NCBI RefSeq assembly: GCF_026017845.1
Contig: NZ_CP100416.1
Coordinates: 1,113,833-1,177,832 of the forward strand
Source: Amycolatopsis mediterranei
Lineage (GTDB): Bacteria; Actinomycetota; Actinomycetes; Mycobacteriales; Pseudonocardiaceae
DNA length: 64,000 nt
Direction: 5' to 3'
Translations under genes and position numbers: made by a program
Shown here: in pieces, positions 33,456 through 41,140 of the stretch
Numbering within the stretch: the stretch's first letter is position 1
How the letters are laid out: every line of letters begins with the position of its first letter
Notes under the pieces: generated by a model
Seen by the model: the letters and a program-made list of their open reading frames with translations, nothing else
The model's database searches: none
Told to the model about the DNA's origin: nothing

Positions 33456-33644
33456 TGGCTGTGACATCTGGGGCTTCGCCTCAGGTCGGGGGCTCCGCCA
33501 CCCGCACCCCCGAAAAAGTGGCTGTGTCATTTGGGGCTTCGCCTCAGGTCGGGGGCTCCGCCACCCGCACCCCCGAAAAAGTGGCTGTGTCATTTGGGGC
33601 TTCGCCCCAGGTCGGGGGCTCCGCCACCCGAACCCCCGAAAAAA
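33456..33644 (-). repeat. Three tandem 63-bp copies of the REP-like element
   Basis: The units (about 33456-33517, 33518-33580 and 33581-33644) are nearly identical; differences are a few bases such as gacatc/gtcatt and cctcag/ccccag. On the minus strand each reads tttcgggggtgcgggtggcg ... gatgtcac, matching the solo copies at 5651 and 44107. The period is a multiple of three and at least one frame is open through all three. There are no unique spacers, so it is not a CRISPR array. Confidence 0.9.
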
Positions 33645-33674
33645 GTGTCGGTGGTGATGCGTAGCGTGGGCGCC

Positions 33675-34538
33675 GTGAAGGACCAGATGGGCTTCGACTT
33701 CGGCGTCGCGCAACCGGTGCGGCTCACAAAGGTCTCGCCGGCACGGCTGGCGACCTTCGACGACTGCCCGCGCCGGTACCGGCTCGCGTACCTCGAACGG
33801 CCGACCCCGCAGCGCACCGGGCCGTGGGCGCACAGCACGCTGGGCGCGGTGGTGCACAACGCGCTGCGGGCGCTGTTCGACCTGCCCGCGCTCAAGCGCG
33901 TGCCGCAGCGGGCGGTGGCGCTGGTGGCCGAGTTCTGGAAGGACGCGGGCTTCGAGACCGAAGAGCAGGCGGCGCGGTACCGGGCGCGGGCCAAGGGGTG
34001 GGTGGCGGAGTACGTCGAGGACAACGACGTCTCGCACGACCCGGTGGGGCTGGAGCGGTGGGTGTCGGCGCCGGTCAGTTCGACGCCGGGGGAGCGGCCG
34101 TCGATGATCATCGAGGGCCGCACGGACCGGATCGACGCCCGTGACGGCTCGCTGGTGATCGTGGACTACAAGACGGGCCGCCGTCCGCCGGACGAGTACG
34201 AGGCCCGGGCGTCGCAAGCGCTTGCGTTGTACGCGGTGGCGGCGGCGCGGACGTTGCGGATGCCGTGCACCACGGTGGAGCTGCACCACCTGCCGACGGG
34301 CACGATCGCGGCGGCGGAGCACACCCCGGAGAGCTTGCAGCGGCACCTGCAGCGCGCGGAAGAGACCGCGGGAGACCTGCGGCTGGCCACGGATACCCTG
34401 GACGCGGGCGGCGACGGGGACGTGTTGTTCCCACCCCGCCCGGACCGGCGGTGCGCCTGGTGCGACTTCAGGCCGAGCTGCGCGGCGGGCCAGGAAGCGG
34501 CCCCGCAGGCGCAGCCGTGGGACCTGCTCGCGCCCTGA
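33675..34538 (+). CDS. Stand-alone RecB/Cas4-like PD-(D/E)XK nuclease with Fe-S cysteines
   Basis: A 287-residue nuclease of the RecB/AddB C-terminal type. The motifs are FDDCPRRYRLAYLE at the N-terminus, THAR-like helix AHSTLGAVVHNALRALF, and the active-site IEGRTDRIDARDGSLVIVDYKTGRRP (Asp, then D-x-K). One N-terminal cysteine plus CAWCDFRPSC near the end provide four ligands for a 4Fe-4S cluster, as in Cas4 and AddB. TAGCGT lies seven bases before GTG 33675, fitting a leaderless start; ATG 33657 is the alternative. There are no cas genes nearby. A role in DNA repair is likely. Confidence 0.84.
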   Translation: MKDQMGFDFGVAQPVRLTKVSPARLATFDDCPRRYRLAYLERPTPQRTGPWAHSTLGAVVHNALRALFDLPALKRVPQRAVALVAEFWKDAGFETEEQAARYRARAKGWVAEYVEDNDVSHDPVGLERWVSAPVSSTPGERPSMIIEGRTDRIDARDGSLVIVDYKTGRRPPDEYEARASQALALYAVAAARTLRMPCTTVELHHLPTGTIAAAEHTPESLQRHLQRAEETAGDLRLATDTLDAGGDGDVLFPPRPDRRCAWCDFRPSCAAGQEAAPQAQPWDLLAP

Positions 34539-34550
34539 ACGGGAGGGAAC

Positions 34551-35144
34551 GTGGCTTCACCGGACACCGACGAACTGGCGACCGTCCCGCTGCCCGCGGG
34601 ACAGCCCGAAGCCGCCCAGGTGCCGGCGCGCAGAGCAGCCCCGGAGGCCCGGGAGGTCGGCGCGCCGCGGCAGGAGCGCACCGAGGCAGCACCGCACGAG
34701 GCTGGGGCTGCCCAATCCGGGGAGCTTCGCGAGGCTGCGGCTGCCCAACCCGAGGCGCTCGGTGCGGCCGGCGAGCCGAACGTGGAGCAGGAGCGGGTCG
34801 CCCCCGAGCGGATCGAGCCGGGGGATACCGCCCCGGACATCGAGGCGAGTGCGCCGACCGAGCCCGCGAAAGAGCGCGGCCGCTGGTGGCGGGGGTTCAC
34901 CGGCTCGCTGGCGGCCGGGCTCACGGTCCTCGCGATCGGAGTGCTCGTGGTGGCGGGCGTCTGCCTGTTCACGGGCGCCCCCGGCCCCGGCGCAACCCTG
35001 CTGGTCGGCCACCCGGTGGCCGCGGCGCTCGCCCTGCTGGCTCAGCGAGTCGCCGACCGCCGCAACGGCCCCCCGGCGGCCGGAGCCGGCGTGGCGGTGG
35101 TCCTGTTCACGGTCTCCGCCCTGACCCTCTTCTGGCTCACCTGA
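34551..35144 (+). CDS. Uncharacterised membrane protein with acidic disordered N-terminus
   Basis: A 197-residue protein. Residues 1-105 are rich in Glu, Ala and Pro and look disordered; three hydrophobic segments follow (about 112-140, 143-165 and 172-196). There is a repeated stretch GAAQSGELREAAAAQPEALGAAGEP. GTG 34551 is 12 bases after the nuclease stop, with gggaggg upstream. I recognise no family. Co-transcription with the nuclease is likely. Confidence 0.65.
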   Translation: MASPDTDELATVPLPAGQPEAAQVPARRAAPEAREVGAPRQERTEAAPHEAGAAQSGELREAAAAQPEALGAAGEPNVEQERVAPERIEPGDTAPDIEASAPTEPAKERGRWWRGFTGSLAAGLTVLAIGVLVVAGVCLFTGAPGPGATLLVGHPVAAALALLAQRVADRRNGPPAAGAGVAVVLFTVSALTLFWLT

Positions 35145-35199
35145 CCCGCCTCCCGCCCCCAATCACGCGGGTTCCGCCTTCAAGCACGCCAGTTCCGGC

Positions 35200-35259
35200 C
35201 CCAATCACGCGAGTCACGCCTCCCGCCCGCGTGACTGGAGGGGCATCTCGCGTAATTGG
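35200..35259. terminator. Hairpin between convergent genes, built of repeated caatcacgcg units
   Basis: CCAATCACGCGAG at 35200 pairs with CTCGCGTAATTGG at about 35247-35259 with one mismatch, and AGTCACGC/GCGTGACT pair inside. The upstream bases contain two more degenerate copies of the same unit (caatcacgcgg, caagcacgcc). It lies between convergent genes and probably ends both transcripts. Confidence 0.6.
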
Positions 35260-35278
35260 GCGGGCATCAGGCGAGGCT

Positions 35279-36592
35279 CTACTTCAGGGCGGTGAGGGTG
35301 GGGCCGCGCTGCTCCAGCAGGACCGGGCCGGCCGCGGCCAGCCGGACCACGCCCGGGTAGCCGCGGCGCTCGACCCCTACCGTGCGGATCGTTGATCCGT
35401 CGTTCTCGTTCAGCACCGCCAAGCCGCCCTTGATCGGGACCACCAGCTGCTGGGCGTACGTGACTCCCGGGCCCAACGCGCTGCTCAACGTCCAGCGCGG
35501 CGACAGGTCGTCGCGGGACAGGGCCACCACCTTCGACCCACTGAACCAGTACATGTTCGCCGCCGTCTGGGTGGTGGCCTCGGCACCCGTCGGTGGGTCG
35601 GCCGCCAGGTCTGCCGGCGGTACGTCCAGCGGGTACGCCGTACGCTGGGTGCCGTCGCCGTTGTAGACGACCAGGAGCTTCTGGTCCGGGAGGACCACCG
35701 CCGTCAGGTCGCCCGACATCGCGATCACGCGGGCTCGCTTGCCCGCCAGCACCGAACTGAAGCTGACCTGCGGCTCGTCGTCTTTCTCCGGGGCCGCCTT
35801 GTACACCGTCAAGCGGTCGGCCGGGTCGCCCGGGCAACGCTCGATCACGCCGATCTTGCCCGACGCCGCCGCGAGCGTGCCGTACGTGCAGCCCGTTCGG
35901 GGCTGCTTGCCCGCGTTGACCAGCGCCGGGACCTCGCCGTACTCGGCGCTCTGTACGAGGTCGTCGCGCCAGGTCGTGAGGAGCTTCTTGCCCGTGGCAG
36001 TCACGTGCGAGCCGTCGTCGATCAGCTGGGTGCCCAGCTCCGCGTTGCCGTTGCGCTGCGCCGTGATCCGGCCCGTGGCCGGGTCCAGCTGCGTGACTTC
36101 GCTGCAGTTGCGGCTCTTGTGGTAGACGGCGTTCAGCCGCCCCCACACCTGGTCCAGCGTGCACAACGGCAGGTCACGCGTGTAGTGCCAGCGGATCTGG
36201 CCGGTCAGCGGGTCGCGGACGGCGACCTCGCCGCCGTCGGCCGTGGCCACCGATTCGCCGGCCACGACCGGGACCGGCGTCGCGCCGCTGGGGGCGCTCC
36301 AGATCTCGGAGAGGGATCCCGGCACCTTGTCCGGGGCGGCGGGCAGCGCCGGGGGCGGTGCCGCCTCGGTCCGGTCGGTGGCCGCGCTGTCGCTCGTCGC
36401 GCCGATGACCAGCGCGACGGCGACCACGACCACCGCGATCAGGGCGGCGATCACCCGGTCCCGCCCGCGGTTCCAAGGCGAACGACGCGCCTTGACCCGC
36501 GGGGCGGGCGGAGTGCTCTCGGGAGCGTCTTCGAGTACGTCCTCGGACCCGTAGGCAGGCGTCTCTTCAGCCGCCTTCTCGACGTCGCTCAC
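35279..36592 (-). CDS. Membrane-anchored PQQ-like beta-propeller protein (Rv3212 type)
   Basis: A 437-residue protein with a 45-residue acidic cytosolic part, one membrane helix (about 46-66) and an extracytoplasmic domain with repeated strand motifs of the PQQ/WD-like kind (GGEVAVRDPLTGQIRWHYTRDL, QLDPATGRITAQ, GSKVVALSRDDLSPRW). Such propellers are scaffolds; no enzymatic residues can be assigned. It lies 26 bases after the DEAD-box gene on the same strand, as in mycobacteria where rhlE precedes Rv3212. Confidence 0.82.
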   Translation of the reverse strand: MSDVEKAAEETPAYGSEDVLEDAPESTPPAPRVKARRSPWNRGRDRVIAALIAVVVVAVALVIGATSDSAATDRTEAAPPPALPAAPDKVPGSLSEIWSAPSGATPVPVVAGESVATADGGEVAVRDPLTGQIRWHYTRDLPLCTLDQVWGRLNAVYHKSRNCSEVTQLDPATGRITAQRNGNAELGTQLIDDGSHVTATGKKLLTTWRDDLVQSAEYGEVPALVNAGKQPRTGCTYGTLAAASGKIGVIERCPGDPADRLTVYKAAPEKDDEPQVSFSSVLAGKRARVIAMSGDLTAVVLPDQKLLVVYNGDGTQRTAYPLDVPPADLAADPPTGAEATTQTAANMYWFSGSKVVALSRDDLSPRWTLSSALGPGVTYAQQLVVPIKGGLAVLNENDGSTIRTVGVERRGYPGVVRLAAAGPVLLEQRGPTLTALK

Positions 36593-36618
36593 GTACCCGA
36601 ACCCCCGATGGAGAAGCC

Positions 36619-38322
36619 TCAGTCTGCCGAAGCAGGTGTATCAGACGTCGCGGCCGGACGGCGACGGCGGCGCCGGCGAGCCGGACGCTCGGCGTTCTCG
36701 CCGGCCTCCTTCTCGACGGCCGGGCCGGTCGCCTCCGGGGCGTTGCCGCTGCGGGTGCGGCGGCGGCTGCGGGTGCGGCCCTCCGACGAACCGGCCTCGG
36801 CGTCCGCGGGAGTGGCGGCCGCGTTGTCCGCGGCCTCGATCGCCTCGGCCGAGCGCGCACCACCACGGGTCCGCTTGCGCGGGGCCCGGGCGCGCTTGCG
36901 CGGTGCCTCTTCCGCGGCGGCCTCGCCGGCCTTACCCCGGCCACGCGGGCCGCGCTTCTTACCGCCCAGGTCCTCTTCCTCCTCGGCGGCCAGGCCCGCA
37001 CGGGTGCGGTTGGCCAGCGGCAGCCGGCCCTTCGTGCCCTCCGGAATGCCCAGGTCCTCGAACAGGTGCGGCGACGACGAGTACGTCTCCACCGGCTCCG
37101 GCTTGTCGAGGCCCAGCGTGTCCGAGATGAGCTTCCAGCGCGGCATCTCGTCCCAGTCGACGAGGGTGACGGCGACGCCGGTCCGGCCCGCGCGGCCGGT
37201 GCGGCCGATGCGGTGGACGTAGGTCTTCTCGTCGTCCGGGCACTGGTAGTTGATGACGTGGGTGACGTCGTCGATGTCGATGCCGCGGGCCGCGACATCG
37301 GTGGCGACCAGGACGTCGACCTTGCCGGAGCGGAACGCGCGCAGGGCCTGCTCGCGGGCGCCCTGGCCCAGGTCGCCGTGCACGGCGGCGGCCGCGAAGC
37401 CGCGCTCGACCAGGTCGTCGGCCACCTTCTGCGCGGTGCGCTTGGTGCGGCTGAAGATCATCGTGAGGCCGCGGTCCTCGGCCTGCAGGACGCGGGCGAT
37501 CACCTCGGGCTTGTCCATCGAGTGCGCCCGGTAGACGAACTGGGTGGTGCGCTCGTGGATCGCGCTCGCGTCGTTTTCTTCGGCGCGGATGTGCGTCGGC
37601 TGGCGCAGGAACGTGCGGGCCAGCGTGATGATCGGGCCCGGCATGGTGGCCGAGAACAGCATGGTCTGCCGCTCGTCCGGCACCATCCGGAGGATGCGCT
37701 CGATGTCGGGCAGGAAGCCCAGGTCGAGCATCTCGTCGGCCTCGTCGAGCACCAGGCCGCGGACCTTGCCGAGCACCAGGTGCTGCTGCTCGGCCAGGTC
37801 GAGCAGGCGGCCCGGGGTGCCGATCACGACGTCGATGCCCTTGCGCAGGGCCTCGATCTGCGGCTCGTACGGGCGGCCGCCGTAGATGGCCAGGGTGCGG
37901 ATGCCCAGGTGCTTGCCGGCGCCCTTGAGGTCGTTGGCGACCTGGATGCACAGCTCGCGGGTCGGCACCACGACCAGCACCTGCGGGGTGCCGTCGCCGG
38001 GGACCTGCACGCGGTGCAGCAGCGGGACGCCGAAGCCCAGCGTCTTGCCCATGCCGGTGCGGGCCTGGCCGATCAGGTCGTCGCCGGCCATCGCCAGCGG
38101 CAGGGTGAGCTCCTGGATCGCGAAGGTGCGCTCGATGCCGGCTTCGCCCAGGGCCTTGACGATCTCCGGCTTGACGCCGAAGGACGCGAAGGTCGGGTTC
38201 TCGGGCTCGACCTCGACGCCCGCCTGCAGCGGGTGTGAGGTGTCGAGCGCGGCCGGGCCGGTCTCGCTGTGTTCCAGCGCGACGGCGGGGGTCTGTTCGG
38301 TTGTGGGAATTTCTGCGGTCAG
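36619..38322 (-). CDS. rhlE: DEAD-box RNA helicase RhlE
   Basis: A 567-residue ATP-dependent RNA helicase. Motifs run in order: Q motif FAIQELTLPLAM, motif I ARTGMGKT, Ia PTRELCIQV, II VLDEADEML, III FSATMP, V ATDVAARGIDIDDV, VI HRIGRTGRAG. The C-terminal 150 residues are disordered and very rich in Arg, Lys and Ala, and probably bind RNA. The start is probably CTG 38322: gagagagg lies eight bases upstream, and the only in-frame ATG (38481) would add an unrelated segment with no ribosome site. A long leader is left upstream, as often for cold-shock helicases. Confidence 0.88.
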   Translation of the reverse strand: MTAEIPTTEQTPAVALEHSETGPAALDTSHPLQAGVEVEPENPTFASFGVKPEIVKALGEAGIERTFAIQELTLPLAMAGDDLIGQARTGMGKTLGFGVPLLHRVQVPGDGTPQVLVVVPTRELCIQVANDLKGAGKHLGIRTLAIYGGRPYEPQIEALRKGIDVVIGTPGRLLDLAEQQHLVLGKVRGLVLDEADEMLDLGFLPDIERILRMVPDERQTMLFSATMPGPIITLARTFLRQPTHIRAEENDASAIHERTTQFVYRAHSMDKPEVIARVLQAEDRGLTMIFSRTKRTAQKVADDLVERGFAAAAVHGDLGQGAREQALRAFRSGKVDVLVATDVAARGIDIDDVTHVINYQCPDDEKTYVHRIGRTGRAGRTGVAVTLVDWDEMPRWKLISDTLGLDKPEPVETYSSSPHLFEDLGIPEGTKGRLPLANRTRAGLAAEEEEDLGGKKRGPRGRGKAGEAAAEEAPRKRARAPRKRTRGGARSAEAIEAADNAAATPADAEAGSSEGRTRSRRRTRSGNAPEATGPAVEKEAGENAERPARRRRRRRPAATSDTPASAD

Positions 38323-38645
38323 GGTGATCGCCTCTCTCGTGACCAGCGCGCACAGCCGTGGGTCCGCTCGACACTCGACCGGGAGTAAACCCTGGTCCCT
38401 GGCGCTGATCTTCAAGCGCGGAACCGGTCCGTCCCGGGAATGCCGGAAGAGGCGTGCACGCACATTGCAGTACGTCGGCAAGCCGCGTGACCTGCCTGTT
38501 CCCGACGCCGGTATGGCGTACGGAAGCTTGATATCGAACGCCAGTGTACCTGGTCAGCAGTTTTTCGACAGTACCCGGCACGCCGGAACCAGTGTGATCG
38601 GTCTCGTCCCGACACGCCCGGGTGCTTCGGCGATACCCTGCCCCC
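38323..38645. other. 323-bp divergent intergenic region between rhlE and the ferritin-like gene
   Basis: No gene seen. It holds the 5' leader and promoter of rhlE on the minus strand, and TACCCT at 38634-38639 six bases before the GTG start of the plus-strand gene. The length suggests a 5' UTR for rhlE; I could not identify a specific cold-shock element. Confidence 0.6.
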
Positions 38646-39299
38646 GTGACCGAGCCCCAAGAGATCTCCGAAGGCGTAATCGACCTTCTGGGTGTGATCG
38701 CCTACCTCGAACTGTCCGCGTTCGACCGGCTGGCGGAGGACGCGCGCAGCGCCCCCACGCTGGCCGGCCGCGCCGCGCTGGCGACCATGGCGGCCGCCGA
38801 GATCGGTCACTACGGGCTGCTCGCCCAGCACCTGGCCGCCCAGGATGTCAAGATCGAGGACGCGATGGCACCGTTCGTCGCCCAGGTGGACGCCTGGCAC
38901 GCGTCGACGCCCCCGAAGTCGTGGCTGGAGTCGCTGGTCAAGGCCTACGTCGGGGACGGGCTGGCCGCCGACCTCTACCGGGAGATCGCCAGCTGGCTCG
39001 ACGCGGAGACCAAGGACCTGGTGCTGACCGTGCTGGCCGACACCGGCCACTCGGCCTTCGCCGAACGAGAGGTCGCGGCCGGCATCGAGGCCGACCCCAA
39101 GACCCGTGACAAGCTCGCCCTGTGGGGCCGCCGCCTGCTCGGCGAGGCTCTGACCCAGGCCCAGTACGTCGTCGCCGAGCGCGACGGGCTGGCCGAGCTC
39201 ATCATCAGCGGCTCGGGCGACCTCTCCGGAATTGCCGCGCTGTTCCGGCGGTTGCAACAGGGGCACACGAAGCGCATGCAGGCGCTCGGCCTGGGCTGA
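38646..39299 (+). CDS. Ferritin-like fold protein (Rv3210c type)
   Basis: A 217-residue all-helical protein related to tRNA-hydroxylating MiaE-like/ferritin-like proteins. Candidate metal ligands are in [28 protein letters not shown] and [10 protein letters not shown] (Glu and ExxH-like patterns). Iron binding is inferred. TACCCT lies six bases before GTG 38646, so the mRNA is probably leaderless. It is divergent from rhlE, as in mycobacteria, and precedes the DUF3107 gene. Confidence 0.8.
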   Translation: MTEPQEISEGVIDLLGVIAYLELSAFDRLAEDARSAPTLAGRAALATMAAAEIGHYGLLAQHLAAQDVKIEDAMAPFVAQVDAWHASTPPKSWLESLVKAYVGDGLAADLYREIASWLDAETKDLVLTVLADTGHSAFAEREVAAGIEADPKTRDKLALWGRRLLGEALTQAQYVVAERDGLAELIISGSGDLSGIAALFRRLQQGHTKRMQALGLG

Positions 39300-39418
39300 A
39301 CCCGATGGAGTACCCGGAAGTGACGACGTGGTCGGGCGCGGACATGCGCCACCGGAACGAGCCGGTTCGGTTAGCCTTGGCCGGCACATCCCTTACGAAT
39401 TTCCAGCGGAGGTCCCAC

Positions 39419-39649
39419 GTGGAGGTCAAGATCGGCATCAAGGACACGCCGCGCGAGCTGGTGGTGTCCAGTGGCCAGTCTCCCGAAGAGGTGGAGAAGC
39501 TGGTCGCCGAGGCCCTGACGGCCGGTGACGGGCTCTTCCGCATCAACGACGAGAAGGGGCGCAAGTACATCGTCCCCTCCGACCGCATCGCGTACGTCGA
39601 GATCGCCCCCTCCGACGTCCGCAAGGTCGGCTTCGGCGTCGGCGACTGA
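39419..39649 (+). CDS. DUF3107 family small protein (TB9.4 type)
   Basis: A 76-residue protein. The sequence VKIGIKDTPRELVVSSGQSPEEVEKLV...GDGLFRINDEKGRKYIVPSDRIAYVEIAPSDVRKVGFG covers the whole family domain, which has a KH-like/ubiquitin-size fold of unknown role. GTG 39419 follows agcggagg by six bases. The frame extends upstream to 39122 but only as a shadow. A strong terminator follows at 39665. Confidence 0.9.
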   Translation: MEVKIGIKDTPRELVVSSGQSPEEVEKLVAEALTAGDGLFRINDEKGRKYIVPSDRIAYVEIAPSDVRKVGFGVGD

Positions 39650-39664
39650 CTCGTAGCAGCCCGC

Positions 39665-39699
39665 AAAAGCCACCTCGGGACGTTCCCGGGGTGGCTTTT
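39665..39699 (+). terminator. Intrinsic terminator of the DUF3107 gene
   Basis: AAAAGCCACC pairs with GGTGGCTTTT, with an inner TCGGGA/TCCCGG stem and a three-base loop; the stem ends in a T run (cttttc). This is the most classical rho-independent terminator in the window. Confidence 0.88.
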
Positions 39700-39918
39700 C
39701 GCGTGCTCGGAGGTTTCACCGGATTGTGGTGTTGTGCTCGGGGTGTCGCTTTTCCGCTGCCTGGCTTCGGCCGGTGACCACTTTCGAACCGATCGTCGTG
39801 ATCGAGGACTGCGGCCGGACGCCGGCCGTGATCCGGGAGAACCCGGTGGTCTCGGTCGTCGTCTCGACCGGCTCCCGGGCGTGGAGCTGCCGGGCCCGCG
39901 CCTCTCTTGACCGGATGC

Positions 39919-39977
39919 AACGCAGTGAATGACCCATTCAAGGCCTTCAACGCCGTGAATGGGTCATTCACTGCGTT
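39919..39977. repeat. Long palindrome, copy 1 (22-bp perfect stem)
   Basis: AACGCAGTGAATGACCCATT... at 39919-39940 is perfectly complementary to 39956-39977 around a 15-base loop. It lies 24 bases from the end of the minus-strand DUF4873 gene. The outer arm GCAGTGAATGAC is shared with the palindromes at 42952 and 58175. It can serve as a bidirectional terminator. Confidence 0.85.
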
Positions 39978-40000
39978 CCGGCGGTCGGGTGGTCAGGCCG

Positions 40001-40318
40001 TCAGGCGTTCAGCTCTTCCAGCGTCGTCGGGACGTGGAACGGCGGCGTGCTCGTGCCCGTGATCCGGTAGCGGCCCCACGGGTCCGGGTCGGAAAGCTCT
40101 CCGGTGGCCGAATGCGAGCCCGCCTGGATCGACACGGCCTTCTTCTTGCCGCCCGCCAGGCGGGTCAGCTCCTCGTTCACCGCCACCCGGCCGTACCAGC
40201 GGTAATAGCCGTCGATCGGCTGGAAGTAGCCGCGCAGGTCGACCGTCACCGGCAGCGAAACGCCGTCGACCACCAGGGTGGCGGGACCGCGGTAACCGTC
40301 TTCGTCGTGCTCGCTCAT
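40001..40318 (-). CDS. DUF4873 domain protein
   Basis: A 105-residue protein made of one DUF4873 domain (DGYRGPATLVVDGVSLPVTVDLRGYFQPIDGYYRWYGRV...GRYRITGTSTPPF), which elsewhere is fused to flavin monooxygenases. Alone its role is unknown. ATG 40318 overlaps the TetR stop as ATGA. The diiron oxygenase of the divergent operon may be its functional partner, which is inference. Confidence 0.83.
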   Translation of the reverse strand: MSEHDEDGYRGPATLVVDGVSLPVTVDLRGYFQPIDGYYRWYGRVAVNEELTRLAGGKKKAVSIQAGSHSATGELSDPDPWGRYRITGTSTPPFHVPTTLEELNA

Positions 40319-41085
40319 GACGTTTCCTCCAACGACTCCGGGGCGCGGCCCAGCTGGACCACCTTGTTGGCTTCCAGGGGCAGGTTCGGATCGATGACGA
40401 CGCCGTTCTGGCGGGTCAGGCCGTCGATGGCCGCCCAGATGATCTGGGTCAGGTACTCGACCACCGCGTCGCGGCTCATCGAGCGGCGGTCCAGCCACCA
40501 CTCGCCGGTGTTCTGGACCATGCCGACGATGCCGTGCGCCCACGGCTCGGCCGCGCCGGAGTCCATGTTGAACATCCGCATGTAGTCGCCGAGCAGCGCC
40601 GTCAGCGCCGTCGCGATCAGTTCCTTGTCCTCGGCCACGACGTCCGACGACACCGGCTTCTCCGGCCGTCCGTGCGCCAGCAGCCGGTAGAGGTTCGGGT
40701 GCTCCTCGATCACCGTGAAGAACGCGTCCAGCGCCATCCGGATCCGCGGCACCGGCGCCAGCTCGGCGTTGATCGCCGGGATCAGCCGCTCGAAGAGGAT
40801 TTCCGTGCCGCGCTGGCCGAGGGCCACGTACAGGTCGGCCTTGTCGTCGAAGTGCCGGTACAGCACCGGCTTGGTGACGCCGGCTTCCGCGGCGACGTCC
40901 TCCATGCCCAGGTCCGGGCCGTGCGTGTCGAGCGCCCGCAGTGCGGCCTCGACGAACTCCTTGCGCCGGGCGATCCGGTGCTTGCGCCAGCGGTCGCGCC
41001 GGGCGTCGCCGGTCGCCTCCTCGCTGCGGGAGGACTTGCCGGCCTGCTTGCTGGAGCGCTTGACACGTTCGATCACGAGCGTCAT
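40315..41085 (-). CDS. TetR-family regulator (Rv3208 position)
   Basis: A 256-residue TetR regulator. After a basic 25-residue N-terminus comes the HTH (about 35-80: RRKEFVEAALRALDTHGPDLGMEDVAAEAGVTKPVLYRHFDDKADLYVAL) and an all-helical effector domain. ATG 41085 is likely; GTG 41094 touches the operator. A perfect 15-bp dyad (41095-41109) lies between it and the divergent oxygenase gene, so it probably represses both. The ligand is unknown, possibly an acyl-CoA or lipid. Confidence 0.88.
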   Translation of the reverse strand: MTLVIERVKRSSKQAGKSSRSEEATGDARRDRWRKHRIARRKEFVEAALRALDTHGPDLGMEDVAAEAGVTKPVLYRHFDDKADLYVALGQRGTEILFERLIPAINAELAPVPRIRMALDAFFTVIEEHPNLYRLLAHGRPEKPVSSDVVAEDKELIATALTALLGDYMRMFNMDSGAAEPWAHGIVGMVQNTGEWWLDRRSMSRDAVVEYLTQIIWAAIDGLTRQNGVVIDPNLPLEANKVVQLGRAPESLEETS

Positions 41086-41094
41086 GCTACGCAC

Positions 41095-41109
41095 AGGTAA
41101 CTGTTACCT
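41095..41109. promoter_or_regulatory. Perfect TetR operator AGGTAACTGTTACCT
   Basis: A 7-bp inverted repeat around one central base, directly before the TetR start and 31 bases before the divergent oxygenase start. A third half site (agttac) follows at 41112-41117. Sequences of this GGTAAC/GTTACC type are common TetR sites. Confidence 0.65.
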
Positions 41110-41140
41110 CAAGTTACATGTCGCGGAAGGGGTGTCGGCC

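Larger units (their letters stand above)
39650..40000. other. 351-bp intergenic region between convergent DUF3107 and DUF4873 genes
   Basis: It contains the intrinsic terminator of the DUF3107 gene, then about 215 bases without a convincing gene (a 68-codon frame at 39726-39932 lacks a ribosome site and family similarity), then the long palindrome at 39919-39977 close to the end of the DUF4873 gene. Confidence 0.65.

Noticed and set aside
33456-33644. CRISPR array
   Set aside because: The 63-bp units are directly abutting with no unique spacers, and no cas operon is present; the nearby Cas4-like gene is a housekeeping-type nuclease.
30906-34346. A 1,146-codon open frame on the minus strand
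   Set aside because: It runs antisense to the glycosidase and nuclease genes, its translation is Arg/Asp/His-rich low complexity, and it has no domains. It is a by-product of GC-rich third positions.
39726-39932. A 68-codon frame between the DUF3107 and DUF4873 genes
   Set aside because: No ribosome site, no recognisable family, and it ends inside the palindrome; the opposite strand is equally open.
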